A program made the translations under genes and the position numbers. The notes beneath the pieces were generated by a model. The model did no database searches and was not told the DNA's origin. It saw only the letters and a program-made list of their open reading frames with translations. 64,000 bases of DNA from positions 744,001 through 808,000 of the forward strand of contig NZ_JACBFY010000001.1 in NCBI RefSeq assembly GCF_021401245.1. The letters run 5' to 3'. This document shows positions 34,753 through 44,546 of this stretch, in pieces. Every line of letters starts with the position of its first letter. Positions within the stretch are counted from its first letter, which is position 1. The stretch comes from Pseudacidovorax sp. NFM-22 (GTDB taxonomy: Bacteria; Pseudomonadota; Gammaproteobacteria; Burkholderiales; Burkholderiaceae_C).

Positions 34753-35193
34753 ATGTCCATGTTCTCCATCTTCGGCATCTCCGGCAGCGCCGTGAGCGCG
34801 CAGTCGCAACGGCTGAACGTCGTGGCCAGCAACCTGGCCAACGCGGACGCCACGGCCGGACCCGATGGCAAGGCCTACAAGGCACGCCAAGTGGTCTTCC
34901 AGACCGTGGACCTGGGCGATGCCGGCGCCGAGGGCGACCCCACGACCGCGGGCAAGCGCTATTCGGCGGGCGTGCGCGTCGACGCTGTCACCGAACGGCA
35001 GGACCCGGGCCGGCGCGTGCACGAGCCCGGCAACCCGCTGGCCGACGCCGACGGCTATGTCACTTATTCCAACGTGAACGCGGTGGAGGAGATGGTCAAC
35101 ATGATCTCGGCCTCGCGCTCCTACCAGAACAACGTCGAAGTGATGAACACGGCCAAGAGCCTGCTGCTCAAGACGCTGCAGCTGGGCCAGTGA
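34753..35193 (+). CDS. flgC: FlgC, flagellar proximal rod protein
   Basis: FlgC is a proximal rod subunit. The N-terminus has the rod/hook motif ([20 protein letters not shown]) and the C-terminus the typical [20 protein letters not shown] and [15 protein letters not shown]. The length of 146 residues fits the family. A second in-frame ATG at 34759 is also possible. Confidence 0.96.
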   Translation: MSMFSIFGISGSAVSAQSQRLNVVASNLANADATAGPDGKAYKARQVVFQTVDLGDAGAEGDPTTAGKRYSAGVRVDAVTERQDPGRRVHEPGNPLADADGYVTYSNVNAVEEMVNMISASRSYQNNVEVMNTAKSLLLKTLQLGQ

Positions 35194-35239
35194 CCCGCAC
35201 CCCAGACCTCGCCACCGCCACCGCCGCAGGAATCCCCGC

Positions 35240-35905
35240 ATGAGCACCGTCACCGGCACCACCGCCAGCAACAGCACCACCGGCAGCACGGGCGGCGCCT
35301 CGTCGCTCGCCTCCACCTCGGCCGCGGACCTGCAGGACCGCTTCCTGAAGCTGCTGGTCGCCCAGCTGAGCAACCAGGACCCGATGAACCCGATGGACAA
35401 CGCGCAGCTGACCTCGCAGATCGCGCAGATCAACACCGTCACCGGCATCGAGAAGCTCAACAGCACCGTCAGCGGCCTGGCCACCCAGGCCTCGACCACG
35501 CAGACCCTGCAGGCCGCCGCCGTGGTGGGCAAGAACGTGCTCACCGAAGGCAAGACGCTGGCCTACAGCAGCGACGGCAAGACCGCCATGGGCGCCGTCG
35601 TGCTGAACGCGGCCGCCACCGAGGTGACGGTCAAGGTCACCAACGCCGCGGGCCAGGTGATCGATACCAAGTCGCTGGGCGCGTTGCAGGCCGGCGAGCA
35701 CGACATCACGCTCGACGCCTCGGGCTACCCCAGCGACCAGGAGCTGAGCTTCAGCGTCACCGCCACCAACAAGGGCGATGCCGTGGGCAGCACCACGCTG
35801 ATGTACGACAGCGTGACCTCGGTGAGCACCACCAGCGACGGGCTGACGCTCAACCTCAGCCGCAACGGCAGCAAGCCGTATTCCGCCATCTACTCGATTC
35901 TCTGA
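35240..35905 (+). CDS. flgD: FlgD, hook assembly cap protein
   Basis: FlgD caps the hook while FlgE is added and is later replaced by FlgK. The N-terminal conserved stretch is present (DRFLKLLVAQLSNQDPMNPM, then DNAQLTSQIAQINTVTGIEK), followed by the Tudor/FnIII-like C-terminal domain. The 221 residues are normal. It lies between flgC and flgE in the standard order. Confidence 0.96.
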   Translation: MSTVTGTTASNSTTGSTGGASSLASTSAADLQDRFLKLLVAQLSNQDPMNPMDNAQLTSQIAQINTVTGIEKLNSTVSGLATQASTTQTLQAAAVVGKNVLTEGKTLAYSSDGKTAMGAVVLNAAATEVTVKVTNAAGQVIDTKSLGALQAGEHDITLDASGYPSDQELSFSVTATNKGDAVGSTTLMYDSVTSVSTTSDGLTLNLSRNGSKPYSAIYSIL

Positions 35906-35919
35906 CCCAGGAGCCTTCC

Positions 35920-37119
35920 ATGAGCTTTCAGCAGGCCATCGCCGGACTCAACGCCGCCAGCCGCAGCCTCGACGTGATCGGGCACAACATCGCCAATGCC
36001 GGCACCACCGGCATGAAGTCGTCGCGGGTCGAGTTCGCCGAGGTGTATGCGGCCGCCGCGGCCGGCACCAACAGCGTGACCGGCGGCATGGGCGTGATGG
36101 TGGGCAACGTGTCCCAGCAGTTCACGCAGGGCAACATCAACGCCACCAACAACGCGCTCGACCTGGCCATCAACGGCAACGGCTTCTTCCAGGTGACGAT
36201 GCCGGACGGCAGCGCCGCCTACACCCGCGCGGGCAATTTCAAGAAGGACGCCTCCGGCACCATCGTGACGGCCACCGGCGCCAAGCTGATGGGCTATCCG
36301 ACGGATGCCAAGGGCAACCGCACCAGCTCCACCCTCCAGACGCTGGTGGTGCCCACCGGCACCGTGCCGGCCAAGCGCACCTCGGCCGTCAGCGCCGACA
36401 TCACGCTGGACGCGTCGGCCGCCGTGTCCACCAGCACCGCCGACCTGTCCAAATACAGCACCTCGATGACCGCCTACGACGCCCAGGGCCTCAAGGTGGA
36501 GGTGGGCATGTATTTCCAGAAGACGGCGAACAACACCTGGAACGTCTACACCAGCGTCAACGGCAGCACGCCGTCGGCCTCCACGCCCTTCCAGATCAGC
36601 TTCGACGCGTCGGGCAACCTGGCCACCGGCGGCACGCAGACGCTCACGCTGTCGTCGCCCAACGATCCCACGCAGACCTTCACCGCCTCGCTGGACCTGA
36701 GCAAGCTCAAGCAGGTCAGCTCCACCTTCACGGTCAACGACCTGACGCAGGACGGCTACACCGCCGGCCAGCTCACCAGCCTGACCATCGACGACACCGG
36801 CACGCTGATGGCGACCTATTCCAACAACCAGACGCAGGCGGCCGGCCAGGTCGCGCTGACGGACTTCCGCAATCCGCAGGGCCTGGGCATCACCGATTCC
36901 GGCTACTGGTTCGAGACCACCGCCTCGGGCCAGCCGCTGCTGGGCGCGCCGGGCGAAGGCGTGTTCGGCTCGATCCAGAGCAAGGCGCTGGAGGACTCCA
37001 ACGTCGACCTGACGGCCGCGCTGGTCGACATGATGACCACGCAGCGCGCCTACCAGGCCAATGCCCAGACGATCAAGACGCAGGACCAGGTGCTTCAGAC
37101 GCTGGTCAATCTCCGCTGA
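35920..37119 (+). CDS. flgE: FlgE, flagellar hook protein
   Basis: FlgE is the hook subunit. The N-terminus (QQAIAGLNAASRSLDVIGHN, then IANAGTTGMKSSRVEFAEVY) and C-terminus (NVDLTAALVDMMTTQRAYQA) carry the rod/hook signatures. GNGFFQVTMPDGSAAYTRAG marks the hook D1 domain. The 399 residues match proteobacterial hooks of this type. CAGGAG precedes the start. Confidence 0.96.
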   Translation: MSFQQAIAGLNAASRSLDVIGHNIANAGTTGMKSSRVEFAEVYAAAAAGTNSVTGGMGVMVGNVSQQFTQGNINATNNALDLAINGNGFFQVTMPDGSAAYTRAGNFKKDASGTIVTATGAKLMGYPTDAKGNRTSSTLQTLVVPTGTVPAKRTSAVSADITLDASAAVSTSTADLSKYSTSMTAYDAQGLKVEVGMYFQKTANNTWNVYTSVNGSTPSASTPFQISFDASGNLATGGTQTLTLSSPNDPTQTFTASLDLSKLKQVSSTFTVNDLTQDGYTAGQLTSLTIDDTGTLMATYSNNQTQAAGQVALTDFRNPQGLGITDSGYWFETTASGQPLLGAPGEGVFGSIQSKALEDSNVDLTAALVDMMTTQRAYQANAQTIKTQDQVLQTLVNLR

Positions 37120-37141
37120 TCGACGGACAGGCTGAGCACGC

Positions 37142-37876
37142 ATGGACCGCCTGATCTACACCGCGATGACCGGCGCCAGCGCCGCGGCGCAGCGCCAGTC
37201 CGTGCTCGCGAACAACCTGGCCAATGCCTCGACGCCGGGCTTCCGCGCGGAGCTGGCCAACTTCCGCGCGGTGCCGCTGCGCGGCGACGGCGCCACCACG
37301 CGCGTGTTCGCCATGGAGACCACCACCGGCTACGACAGCCGCCCCGGCGCGCTGCAGCGCACCGGCCGCGACCTGGACATGACGGCCCAGGGCAACGCCT
37401 GGTTCGCCGTGCAGGGCCTGGACGGCACCGAGGCCTACACCCGCAGCGGCGCCTTCCAGATCTCGCCCGAAGGCGCGCTGACCACGAGCAGCGGGCTGCT
37501 GGTGCTCTCCGACGGGGGCTCGCCCATCGACGTGCCGGCCGGCGCCAGCCTCACCGTGGGCACCGACGGCACCATCAGTGCGCAGCAGACCGGCCAGCCG
37601 GCCGCGGTGCTGGGCCGCATCAAGCTGGCCACGTCCGAGACGCCGCTCACGCGCGGCACGGACGGCCTGTTCCGCCCCGGCGAGGGCGATGTGCTGCCCG
37701 CCGATGCCAATGCGCGCCTGGAGACCGGCGCGCTCGAGGGCTCGAACGTGAACCCGGTCGAGACCATGGTCGGCATGATCGCCGCCGCCCGCCAGTTCGA
37801 GCAGCAGATGCGCCTGCTGCAGACCACCGAAACCGCCGACAAGTCCGCCGCCCAGCTGCTGAGCGTGCAGGGCTGA
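37142..37876 (+). CDS. flgF: FlgF, flagellar proximal rod protein
   Basis: This rod subunit of 244 residues has the rod/hook N-terminus (RQSVLANNLANASTPGFRAE) and the shared segment AWFAVQGLDGTEAYTRSGAF. The C-terminus NVNPVETMVGMIAAARQFEQ is typical. It follows flgE by 22 bp and precedes flgG. Confidence 0.95.
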   Translation: MDRLIYTAMTGASAAAQRQSVLANNLANASTPGFRAELANFRAVPLRGDGATTRVFAMETTTGYDSRPGALQRTGRDLDMTAQGNAWFAVQGLDGTEAYTRSGAFQISPEGALTTSSGLLVLSDGGSPIDVPAGASLTVGTDGTISAQQTGQPAAVLGRIKLATSETPLTRGTDGLFRPGEGDVLPADANARLETGALEGSNVNPVETMVGMIAAARQFEQQMRLLQTTETADKSAAQLLSVQG

Positions 37877-37904
37877 TTCCACTTCACACCGCAGGCACAC
37901 CGCC

Positions 37905-38687
37905 ATGATCAATTCGCTCTGGATCTCGAAGACCGGCATGGAGGCCCAGCAGACCCAGCTGGACGTCATCTCCCACAACCTGGCCAACGTCTCGACCACC
38001 GGCTACAAGCGCGCCAATGCGGTGTTCCAGGACCTGATGTACCAGAACCTGCGGCAGGTGGGCGCCAATGCCAACGAGCAGACGCAGCTGCCCACCGGCC
38101 TGCAGCTGGGCCTGGGCGTGCGCACCGTGGCCACCAACCGCTCGTTCACGCAGGGCAGCCTGCAGTCCACCAACAACCAGCTGGACATGGCGATCAAGGG
38201 CAACGGCTTCTTCCAGGTGACCATGCCCGACGGCAGCACCGGCTACACGCGCGATGGCTCCTTCCAGGTGGATGCGCAGGGCCGCATCGTCACCTCCTCG
38301 GGCCTGCCGGTGGCCAACGGCATCACCGTGCCGACCACCGCCACGAGCGTGAGCGTGGCCACCGACGGCACGGTGACGGCCACGCTGCCCAACAACCCGA
38401 CGCCGCAGAACATCGGCACCCTCGCCCTGGTGAACTTCATCAACCCGGCCGGCCTGGAGCCGCGCGGCGAGAACCTGTTCGCCGAGACGGCGGCCTCGGG
38501 CCAGCCCAACGGCGGCACCGCCGGCACCAACGGCCTGGGCACCGTGGTGCAGGGCATGCTGGAGACCTCGAACGTCAACGTGGTGACCGAGCTGGTGTCG
38601 ATGATCCAGACGCAGCGGGCCTACGAGATGAACTCGAAGGCGATCCAGACGAGCGACCAGATGCTGCAGAAACTAGGACAGCTCTGA
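37905..38687 (+). CDS. flgG: FlgG, flagellar distal rod protein
   Basis: This is the distal rod subunit. The 260 residues begin MINSLWISKTGMEAQQTQLD and continue with the rod signature VISHNLANVSTTGYKRANAV. GNGFFQVTMPDGSTGYTRDG marks the core and NVVTELVSMIQTQRAYEMNS the C-terminus. The stop and the flgH start share a base (TGATG), indicating coupling. Confidence 0.97.
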   Translation: MINSLWISKTGMEAQQTQLDVISHNLANVSTTGYKRANAVFQDLMYQNLRQVGANANEQTQLPTGLQLGLGVRTVATNRSFTQGSLQSTNNQLDMAIKGNGFFQVTMPDGSTGYTRDGSFQVDAQGRIVTSSGLPVANGITVPTTATSVSVATDGTVTATLPNNPTPQNIGTLALVNFINPAGLEPRGENLFAETAASGQPNGGTAGTNGLGTVVQGMLETSNVNVVTELVSMIQTQRAYEMNSKAIQTSDQMLQKLGQL

Positions 38688-39373
38688 TGCGCCGCCTGCT
38701 TGCCCTGATCGCGGCCGCGCTGGCCGTCGCCACACTGGCCGGCTGCTCCACCCTGGCCAACACGCCGCAGGTGGACATTCCCGACACGCGCCCGCAGATC
38801 ACCTATCCCACGCAGCTGCAGACGCCGCGCGCAGCCACGGGCAGCCTGTACCACAACGCGAGCTACCGGCCGCTGTTCGAGGACCGGCGCGCACGCATGG
38901 CCGGCGACACGGTCACCATCAACATCGTGGAGACGCTGACGGCCAGCCAGAAGTCCACGTCGACGGTGGCCAAGAAGGACAGCCTGAGCGCGGGCGTCAC
39001 CGCCCTGCCCTTCATCAGCGCCAACTCCTTCACCCGCGCCAGCGCGGCCGGCAACTCCGCCACCGACTTCGCCGGCAAGGGCGGCACCGAGGCCGCCAAC
39101 ACCTTCTACGGAACCATCACCTCGACGGTGGTGGACGTGCTGCCCAATGGCCACCTGGTGGTGGTGGGCGAAAAGCAGATCGGCGTGAACCAGAACGTGG
39201 ACGTGCTGCGCTTCTCGGGCACGGTGGACCCGCGCGCCATCGGCCCGGGCAGCGTGGTCAATTCGACGCAGGTGGCCAATGTGCGCATCGAGTCGCGCGG
39301 CCGCGGCGCGCAGGGCGAGGCCCAGGTCATGCCCTGGCTCAGCCGCTTCTTCATGAACGTGATGCCCTTCTAG
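38687..39373 (+). CDS. flgH: FlgH, flagellar L-ring lipoprotein
   Basis: FlgH forms the outer-membrane L-ring. A lipoprotein signal is visible (LIAAALAVATLAGCST, with Cys as the lipidated residue near position 20). The family core follows: ARMAGDTVTINIVETLTASQ, later GHLVVVGEKQIGVNQ, and the end NSTQVANVRIESRGRGAQGE with SRFFMNVMPF. The 228 residues are normal. Confidence 0.96.
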   Translation: MRRLLALIAAALAVATLAGCSTLANTPQVDIPDTRPQITYPTQLQTPRAATGSLYHNASYRPLFEDRRARMAGDTVTINIVETLTASQKSTSTVAKKDSLSAGVTALPFISANSFTRASAAGNSATDFAGKGGTEAANTFYGTITSTVVDVLPNGHLVVVGEKQIGVNQNVDVLRFSGTVDPRAIGPGSVVNSTQVANVRIESRGRGAQGEAQVMPWLSRFFMNVMPF

Positions 39374-39421
39374 CGGCAGGCCGAACGCACGACCGATGAC
39401 GCACGACAGGATCGAGGGGAA

Positions 39422-40546
39422 ATGAACAACACGACGAAGACCATCCACCGCCTGCTGGCGGGTGCCGCACTGGGCCTGGCCCTGCTGGCGCCGGCGCAGG
39501 CGGTGCGCATCAAGGAAGTGGCCGCCGTGCAGGGCGTGCGCAGCAACCAGCTGACCGGCTACGGCCTGGTGGTGGGCCTGGACGGCACCGGCGACCAGAC
39601 CACGCAGATGCCCTTCACCACGCAGAGCGTGGCCAACTACCTGCAGCAGCTGGGCATCACGCTGCCCGACAACAGGGCCAGCCAGCTGCAGCTCAAGAAC
39701 GTGGCGGCCGTGATCGTCACGGCCCAGCTGCCGGCCTTCGCGCAGCCGGGCCAGGCGGTGGACGTGACGGTCGCATCCATGGGCAATGCCCGCTCGCTCA
39801 AGGGCGGCATGCTGGTGGCCACGCCGCTGCGCGGCGCCGACGGCGAGATCTACGCCATCGCCCAGGGCAACGTGGTGGTGGGTGGCGCCGGTGCCGCCGC
39901 CGCCGGCAGCAAGGTGCAGATCAACCACCTGAGCGCGGGCCGCGTGCCCGAAGGCGCGCAGGTGGAACGCGCCGTGCCCACGCCGCTGCTCGATGGCGAC
40001 ACCATCAACCTGGGCCTGAATGCGGCCGACTTCCAGACCGCCAGCCGCGTGGCCGAGGCCATCAACCGCCGCATGGGCAGCGGCATGGCCCGCGCCATGG
40101 ACGGCCGCACGGTGCAGGTGCGTGCGCCCGGCGACTCGGATGCGCGCGTGAGCTTCATCGCCCAGCTCGAAGAGCTGACGCTGGAGCAGGCCGCGCCTGC
40201 CGCCAAGGTGGTGATCAATGCGCGCACCGGCTCCATCGTGCTCAACCAGGCCGTGACGCTCAACCCCTGCGCCATCGCCCATGGCAACCTGTCGGTGACC
40301 ATCAGCTCGCAGCCGGTGGTGAGCCAGCCGGCACCGCTGTCGGGCGGCCAGACCGTGGTGGCCGAACAGGCCGCCATCCAGATCAAGCAGGAGCCGGGCA
40401 TCCTCTACCAGGTGCCGGCCTCGCCGCAGCTGGCCGACGTGGTGCGCGCGCTCAATGCACTGGGTGCCACGCCGCAGGACCTGCTGGCCATCCTGCAGGC
40501 CATCAAGGCCTCGGGCGCGCTCAATGCCGAGCTGGAAGTGATCTGA
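39422..40546 (+). CDS. flgI: FlgI, flagellar P-ring protein
   Basis: FlgI forms the periplasmic P-ring around the rod with help from FlgA. It has a signal peptide (LLAGAALGLALLAPAQAVRI, cleavage near AQA) and the family start IKEVAAVQGVRSNQLTGYGL, then VVGLDGTGDQ. VTLNPCAIAHGNLSVTI and LADVVRALNALGATPQDLLA mark the C-terminal half. The 374 residues are normal. GAGGGG precedes the ATG. Confidence 0.97.
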   Translation: MNNTTKTIHRLLAGAALGLALLAPAQAVRIKEVAAVQGVRSNQLTGYGLVVGLDGTGDQTTQMPFTTQSVANYLQQLGITLPDNRASQLQLKNVAAVIVTAQLPAFAQPGQAVDVTVASMGNARSLKGGMLVATPLRGADGEIYAIAQGNVVVGGAGAAAAGSKVQINHLSAGRVPEGAQVERAVPTPLLDGDTINLGLNAADFQTASRVAEAINRRMGSGMARAMDGRTVQVRAPGDSDARVSFIAQLEELTLEQAAPAAKVVINARTGSIVLNQAVTLNPCAIAHGNLSVTISSQPVVSQPAPLSGGQTVVAEQAAIQIKQEPGILYQVPASPQLADVVRALNALGATPQDLLAILQAIKASGALNAELEVI

Positions 40547-40562
40547 CGCGGCCGGCATCGCC

Positions 40563-41417
40563 ATGAGCATCGGCACCTCCACCTCCAACAGCCTGGCCGC
40601 CGACGCGCGTTCGCTGGACGCGTTGAAGTACGCCACGGGCAACGACCCGAAGGCGGTGCGCGAGGCCGCCAAGCAGTTCGAGTCCCTCTTCATGCGCGAG
40701 CTGATCAAGAGCATGCGCGAGGCGACCACCAAGTCGGGCCTGCTCGACAGCGACGGCGAGAAGCTGGGCACCGACCTGCTGGACCAGCAGCTGTCGGTGC
40801 AGCTGTCGGGCCTGCCCGGAGGCCTGTCGGACGCCATCACACGGCAGTTGACGCAGCAGATCCAGGGCAGGCAGGCTCCCTCCACGCTTTCGCTGGCCGC
40901 CATGGGCGGCATCGGCAAGGCGCCGGTGTCGACGACCGCCAGCCAGAGCGGCTTCGTGGCCCGCCACCAGGACGCGGCCCAACGCGTGGCGCAGGAGACC
41001 GGCATCCCGGCCGCCTTCATGATCGGCCAGGCCGGCCACGAGACGGGCTGGGGCCGCAGCGAGATCCGCAATGCCGACGGCAGCAGCGCCCACAACCTGT
41101 TCGGCATCAAGGCCACGGCCGGCTGGACGGGCAAGGTCGCCACCGTGACCACCACCGAGTACATCCATGGCGAGCCGCGCAAGGTGAAGGCGAAGTTCCG
41201 CGCCTACGACTCGCCCGAGGAGTCCTTCCGCGACTACGCGCGCCTGATCGGCGAGAACCCGCGCTACGCGCAGGCCCGCGCCAACACCCATTCCGCCCAG
41301 GCCTATGCGGCGCAGCTGCAGAAGGCCGGCTATGCCACCGATCCGGCCTATGCCCGCAAGCTGGGCCGCGCCATCCAGGCGACGCAGGCCCTCCAGCAGC
41401 GGCTGCAGACCACATGA
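40563..41417 (+). CDS. flgJ: FlgJ, rod assembly protein with muramidase domain
   Basis: FlgJ is the two-domain form. The N-terminal rod-binding part (REAAKQFESLFMRELIKSMR) caps the growing rod, and the C-terminal peptidoglycan hydrolase (GH73-like, IGQAGHETGWGRSEIRNADG, then AHNLFGIKATAGWTG) opens the cell wall. The catalytic Glu lies in GHETGWG. The 284 residues match the beta/gamma-proteobacterial dual-domain type. It overlaps flgK by 4 bp. Confidence 0.96.
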   Translation: MSIGTSTSNSLAADARSLDALKYATGNDPKAVREAAKQFESLFMRELIKSMREATTKSGLLDSDGEKLGTDLLDQQLSVQLSGLPGGLSDAITRQLTQQIQGRQAPSTLSLAAMGGIGKAPVSTTASQSGFVARHQDAAQRVAQETGIPAAFMIGQAGHETGWGRSEIRNADGSSAHNLFGIKATAGWTGKVATVTTTEYIHGEPRKVKAKFRAYDSPEESFRDYARLIGENPRYAQARANTHSAQAYAAQLQKAGYATDPAYARKLGRAIQATQALQQRLQTT

Positions 41418-43297
41418 GCTCCCTCCTCAACATCGGCCTGTCCGCACTGCAGGCCAACCAGGCGGCACTGACCACCACCGGCAACAACGTGGCCAACGCG
41501 GGGAGCGTGGGCTACTCGCGCCAGTCGGTGGTGCAGCAGCAGGCCATCACCACGCCCACCGGCAGCGGCTACCTGGGCAACGGCGTGCGCGTCGTCACGG
41601 TGGAGCGCGCCTACAGCAGCTACCTCACGCAGCAGGCCAACCAGACGGCGGCGGTCTCGGCCGCGGACTCGGCCCGCTCGGACCAGCTGGCCTCGCTCGA
41701 ATCGGTGTTCCAGACCGGCAGCGCGGGCCTGGGCGCGGCCATGAACTCGCTGCTCAATGCCTTCACCAACGTGGCGAGCGCCCCGACCGACCTGTCGGCG
41801 CGCACGGTGGTGCTGACCCAGGCGGGCGCGCTGGCCTCGCGCTTCTCCAGCGCGCAGAGCCAGCTCGACGAGATGGGCAAGTCCACGCTGGAGCAGTTGG
41901 GCACGGCGGCCGACACGGTCAACCGCCTGGCGGCCTCCATCGCCAAGATCAACGGCCAGATCCAGCGCGCCCGCGGCACCGGGCAGGAGCCCAACGACCT
42001 GCTCGACCAGCGCGACGCGCTCGTCACGCAGCTCAACGCCCAGGTGCAGACCAGCACCGTGCAGGCGGACGACGGCACGCTGTCGGTCTTCGTCGGCAAC
42101 CAGGCGCTGGTGCTGGGCAGCAGCACCGGGCAGGTGTCGGTGGGCACGGCGGCCGACGGCAGCACCACGCTCGACATCGCGCGTGGCAGCGTGGTGGCCC
42201 ACCTGGACGCGGACACCCTCGGCGGTGGCGCCGCAGCGGGCCAGTTGCGCTTCCTGAACGAGGACCTGCCCGACACGCGCAACCTGCTGGGCCGGCTGGC
42301 CCTGACGATGACCAGCACGGTCAATGCCCAGCATTCGCTGGGCGTCGGCCTGAACGGCGAGACCGGCAACAAGCTCTTCGGCGACATCGGCGTGCCCGCG
42401 TCGACGCCGGCCGCCACCAACACCGGCAACGCGGTGTTCGCGGCGACTGTGAGCGACGTGTCGGCGCTCGTGCCCTCTTCGTATGCGCTGAGCGTGCAGC
42501 CCGACGGCAGCTACCAGGTGCGGCGCCTGTCGGACAACACGGTGAGCAGCTTCGCCAGCCTGCCCGCGCAGATCGACGGGCTGTCGCTCGATCTGCAGTC
42601 GGGCGCCGGCGCACCGGGCGACGTCTACCGCATCGAACCCTTCGCGCAGGCCGCGGGCAAGGTGGCGGTGGCGCTGGGCTCGGCCAGCGCGGTGGCGGCC
42701 GGCAGCCCGGTGCAGGCCAGCACCGGCACCGCCAACGCAGGCAGCCTGGCCGTGTCGGGCGTGTATGCCAGCGCGCAGAACGCCAACCTCACCGCCACGG
42801 CCACCCTGACCTTCAATGCCGACGGCACCTACAACATCAGCGGCACCGGCACGGGCAACCTGAGCAACCAGCCCTACACCGCGGGCGAGGCGATCTCGGT
42901 CAACGGCTGGTCGCTGACGCTCACCGGCGTGCCCAAGGCGGGCGACACCGTGACCGTGCAGGCGGCCACCGCCTCGATGACGGCGCAGAACAGCGGCAAT
43001 GCCAAGGCCCTGCAGGGTCTGGCCGACCAGAAGGTGATCGACGGCTCGCCGCTGTCGGACGGCTATGCCGGCCTGATCGCGCGCGTGGGCGTGCGGGCCC
43101 AGGGCGCCAAGTACGCGGCGCAGGTGTCCTCGGCCATCGCCACGAGCACCGAGACGGCACGCGCCAACAGCACCGGCGTGAACCTGGACGAAGAGGCCAC
43201 CAAGCTGCTGGCCTACCAGCAGGCCTACCAGGCCTCGGCCCGGGTGATCCAGATCGCCCAGAACATCTTCGACTCGCTGCTGTCCAGCGTGCGCTGA
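41414..43297 (+). CDS. flgK: FlgK, hook-filament junction protein 1
   Basis: FlgK is the first junction protein. The N-terminus (SSLLNIGLSALQANQAALTT, then TGNNVANAGSVGYSRQSVV) and C-terminus (GVNLDEEATKLLAYQQAYQA, then SARVIQIAQNIFDSLLSSVR) are typical. The 627 residues include an enlarged Ala/Gly/Thr-rich middle. Its start overlaps the flgJ stop (ATGA). Confidence 0.97.
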   Translation: MSSLLNIGLSALQANQAALTTTGNNVANAGSVGYSRQSVVQQQAITTPTGSGYLGNGVRVVTVERAYSSYLTQQANQTAAVSAADSARSDQLASLESVFQTGSAGLGAAMNSLLNAFTNVASAPTDLSARTVVLTQAGALASRFSSAQSQLDEMGKSTLEQLGTAADTVNRLAASIAKINGQIQRARGTGQEPNDLLDQRDALVTQLNAQVQTSTVQADDGTLSVFVGNQALVLGSSTGQVSVGTAADGSTTLDIARGSVVAHLDADTLGGGAAAGQLRFLNEDLPDTRNLLGRLALTMTSTVNAQHSLGVGLNGETGNKLFGDIGVPASTPAATNTGNAVFAATVSDVSALVPSSYALSVQPDGSYQVRRLSDNTVSSFASLPAQIDGLSLDLQSGAGAPGDVYRIEPFAQAAGKVAVALGSASAVAAGSPVQASTGTANAGSLAVSGVYASAQNANLTATATLTFNADGTYNISGTGTGNLSNQPYTAGEAISVNGWSLTLTGVPKAGDTVTVQAATASMTAQNSGNAKALQGLADQKVIDGSPLSDGYAGLIARVGVRAQGAKYAAQVSSAIATSTETARANSTGVNLDEEATKLLAYQQAYQASARVIQIAQNIFDSLLSSVR

Positions 43298-43314
43298 GAG
43301 CAAGGGGCCACCGC

Positions 43315-44511
43315 ATGACCATCCAACGCATCTCCACCCCCAACCTGCGCGAGACGGCCATCCAGCGCCTGGCCGAGCGCCAGGCCCAACTGGCCGACCT
43401 GCAGGAGCAGGTCAACACCGGCAAGAAGATCAACCGCCTCAGCGACGACCCGCTGGCCGCGGCGCAGGCCGAGCGCGCCACCACCCGCGTGGCCCGTGTC
43501 GAGACGCAGCAGCGCGCCCTGCAGGCCCAGACGGCCTCGATGACCAGCGTGGAGTCGACGCTGGGCGATTCGGTGACCGCCCTGCAGTCCTTCCGCTCGC
43601 TGCTGGTGCAGGCTGGCGGCGGCGCGCTCTCCCAGACCGACCGCCAGTCCATCGCCCAGCAGATGACGGCGCTGCGCGACCAGTTGCTGTCGTATGCCAA
43701 CACCACCAATGCCGACGGCCTGCCGCTCTTCGGCGGCCTGGGCAGCACCGCCCGGCCCTTCACCGATGCCGGCGGCACGGTGAGCTACCAGGGCGTGTCG
43801 GGCCAGGCCGCCGCCTCGGACAGCAGCGTGCCCGGCGTGCTCGACGGCTTCGCGACCTGGATGGACGTGCCCACCGGCAACGGCGTGTTCGAGGTCGACC
43901 AGGCCAGCGGTACGAGCCGCGTCTACACCGACACCGGCCAGGTGCTGGACCCGGGCGCCCTCACCGGCCATGCCTACCAGGTGAAGTTCTCCGTCGCCAC
44001 CGACGGCACGGCCACCTACGACGTGGTCGACACCAACACCCAGCAGGCGGTGGTCTCCGGCGCCGCGTACAAGAGCGGCCAGGCGATCAGCTTCGGCGGC
44101 ATGTCCTTCACGGCCAGCGGCACGCCAGCCAACGGCGACACGCTGGAGGTCAAGCCCTCGGGCAGCCAGAGCCTCTTCGCCGTCATGGACCAGGCCATCG
44201 CGGGTGTGCGCAGCACGGCCAGTGGCCAGGTCACGCAGGCCGTCTCGCGCGGGCTGGCGCAGGTGGATTCGGGACTGGCCAAGCTGTCGGCCGCACGCAG
44301 CCAGGCCGGCGAGTTGCTCAACCGGGCCGACACCATCGGCGACCGGCTGACCACCCGCAGCGACCAGCTCGAGAAGGTGCGTGCCGACGCCGAGGATGCC
44401 GACCCTGTCAAGGTTCTCTCGGATATCAGCAGCCAGCAGACGATGTACTCTGCCGCCCTGGGCACCTATGCCCAGATCCAGAAGCTCTCTCTTTTCAACT
44501 ACCTGAGCTGA
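43315..44511 (+). CDS. flgL: FlgL, hook-filament junction protein 3
   Basis: FlgL is the second junction protein, related to flagellin. The 398 residues begin MTIQRISTPNLRETAIQRLA and show the flagellin-like D0/D1 pattern (QVNTGKKINRLSDDPLAAAQ). The C-terminus (DISSQQTMYSAALGTYAQIQ, then KLSLFNYLS) is typical. The ATG at 43315 lies 17 bp after flgK. This ends the flgB-L operon. Confidence 0.96.
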   Translation: MTIQRISTPNLRETAIQRLAERQAQLADLQEQVNTGKKINRLSDDPLAAAQAERATTRVARVETQQRALQAQTASMTSVESTLGDSVTALQSFRSLLVQAGGGALSQTDRQSIAQQMTALRDQLLSYANTTNADGLPLFGGLGSTARPFTDAGGTVSYQGVSGQAAASDSSVPGVLDGFATWMDVPTGNGVFEVDQASGTSRVYTDTGQVLDPGALTGHAYQVKFSVATDGTATYDVVDTNTQQAVVSGAAYKSGQAISFGGMSFTASGTPANGDTLEVKPSGSQSLFAVMDQAIAGVRSTASGQVTQAVSRGLAQVDSGLAKLSAARSQAGELLNRADTIGDRLTTRSDQLEKVRADAEDADPVKVLSDISSQQTMYSAALGTYAQIQKLSLFNYLS

Positions 44512-44546
44512 GGCCTGTCGCCAGGCTTCCCTCCCTCTTCCGCATC

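Noticed and set aside
41305..44511. A single 1068-codon frame spanning flgK and flgL
   Set aside because: Only its last 398 codons (flgL) are real; the earlier part is flgK read out of frame.
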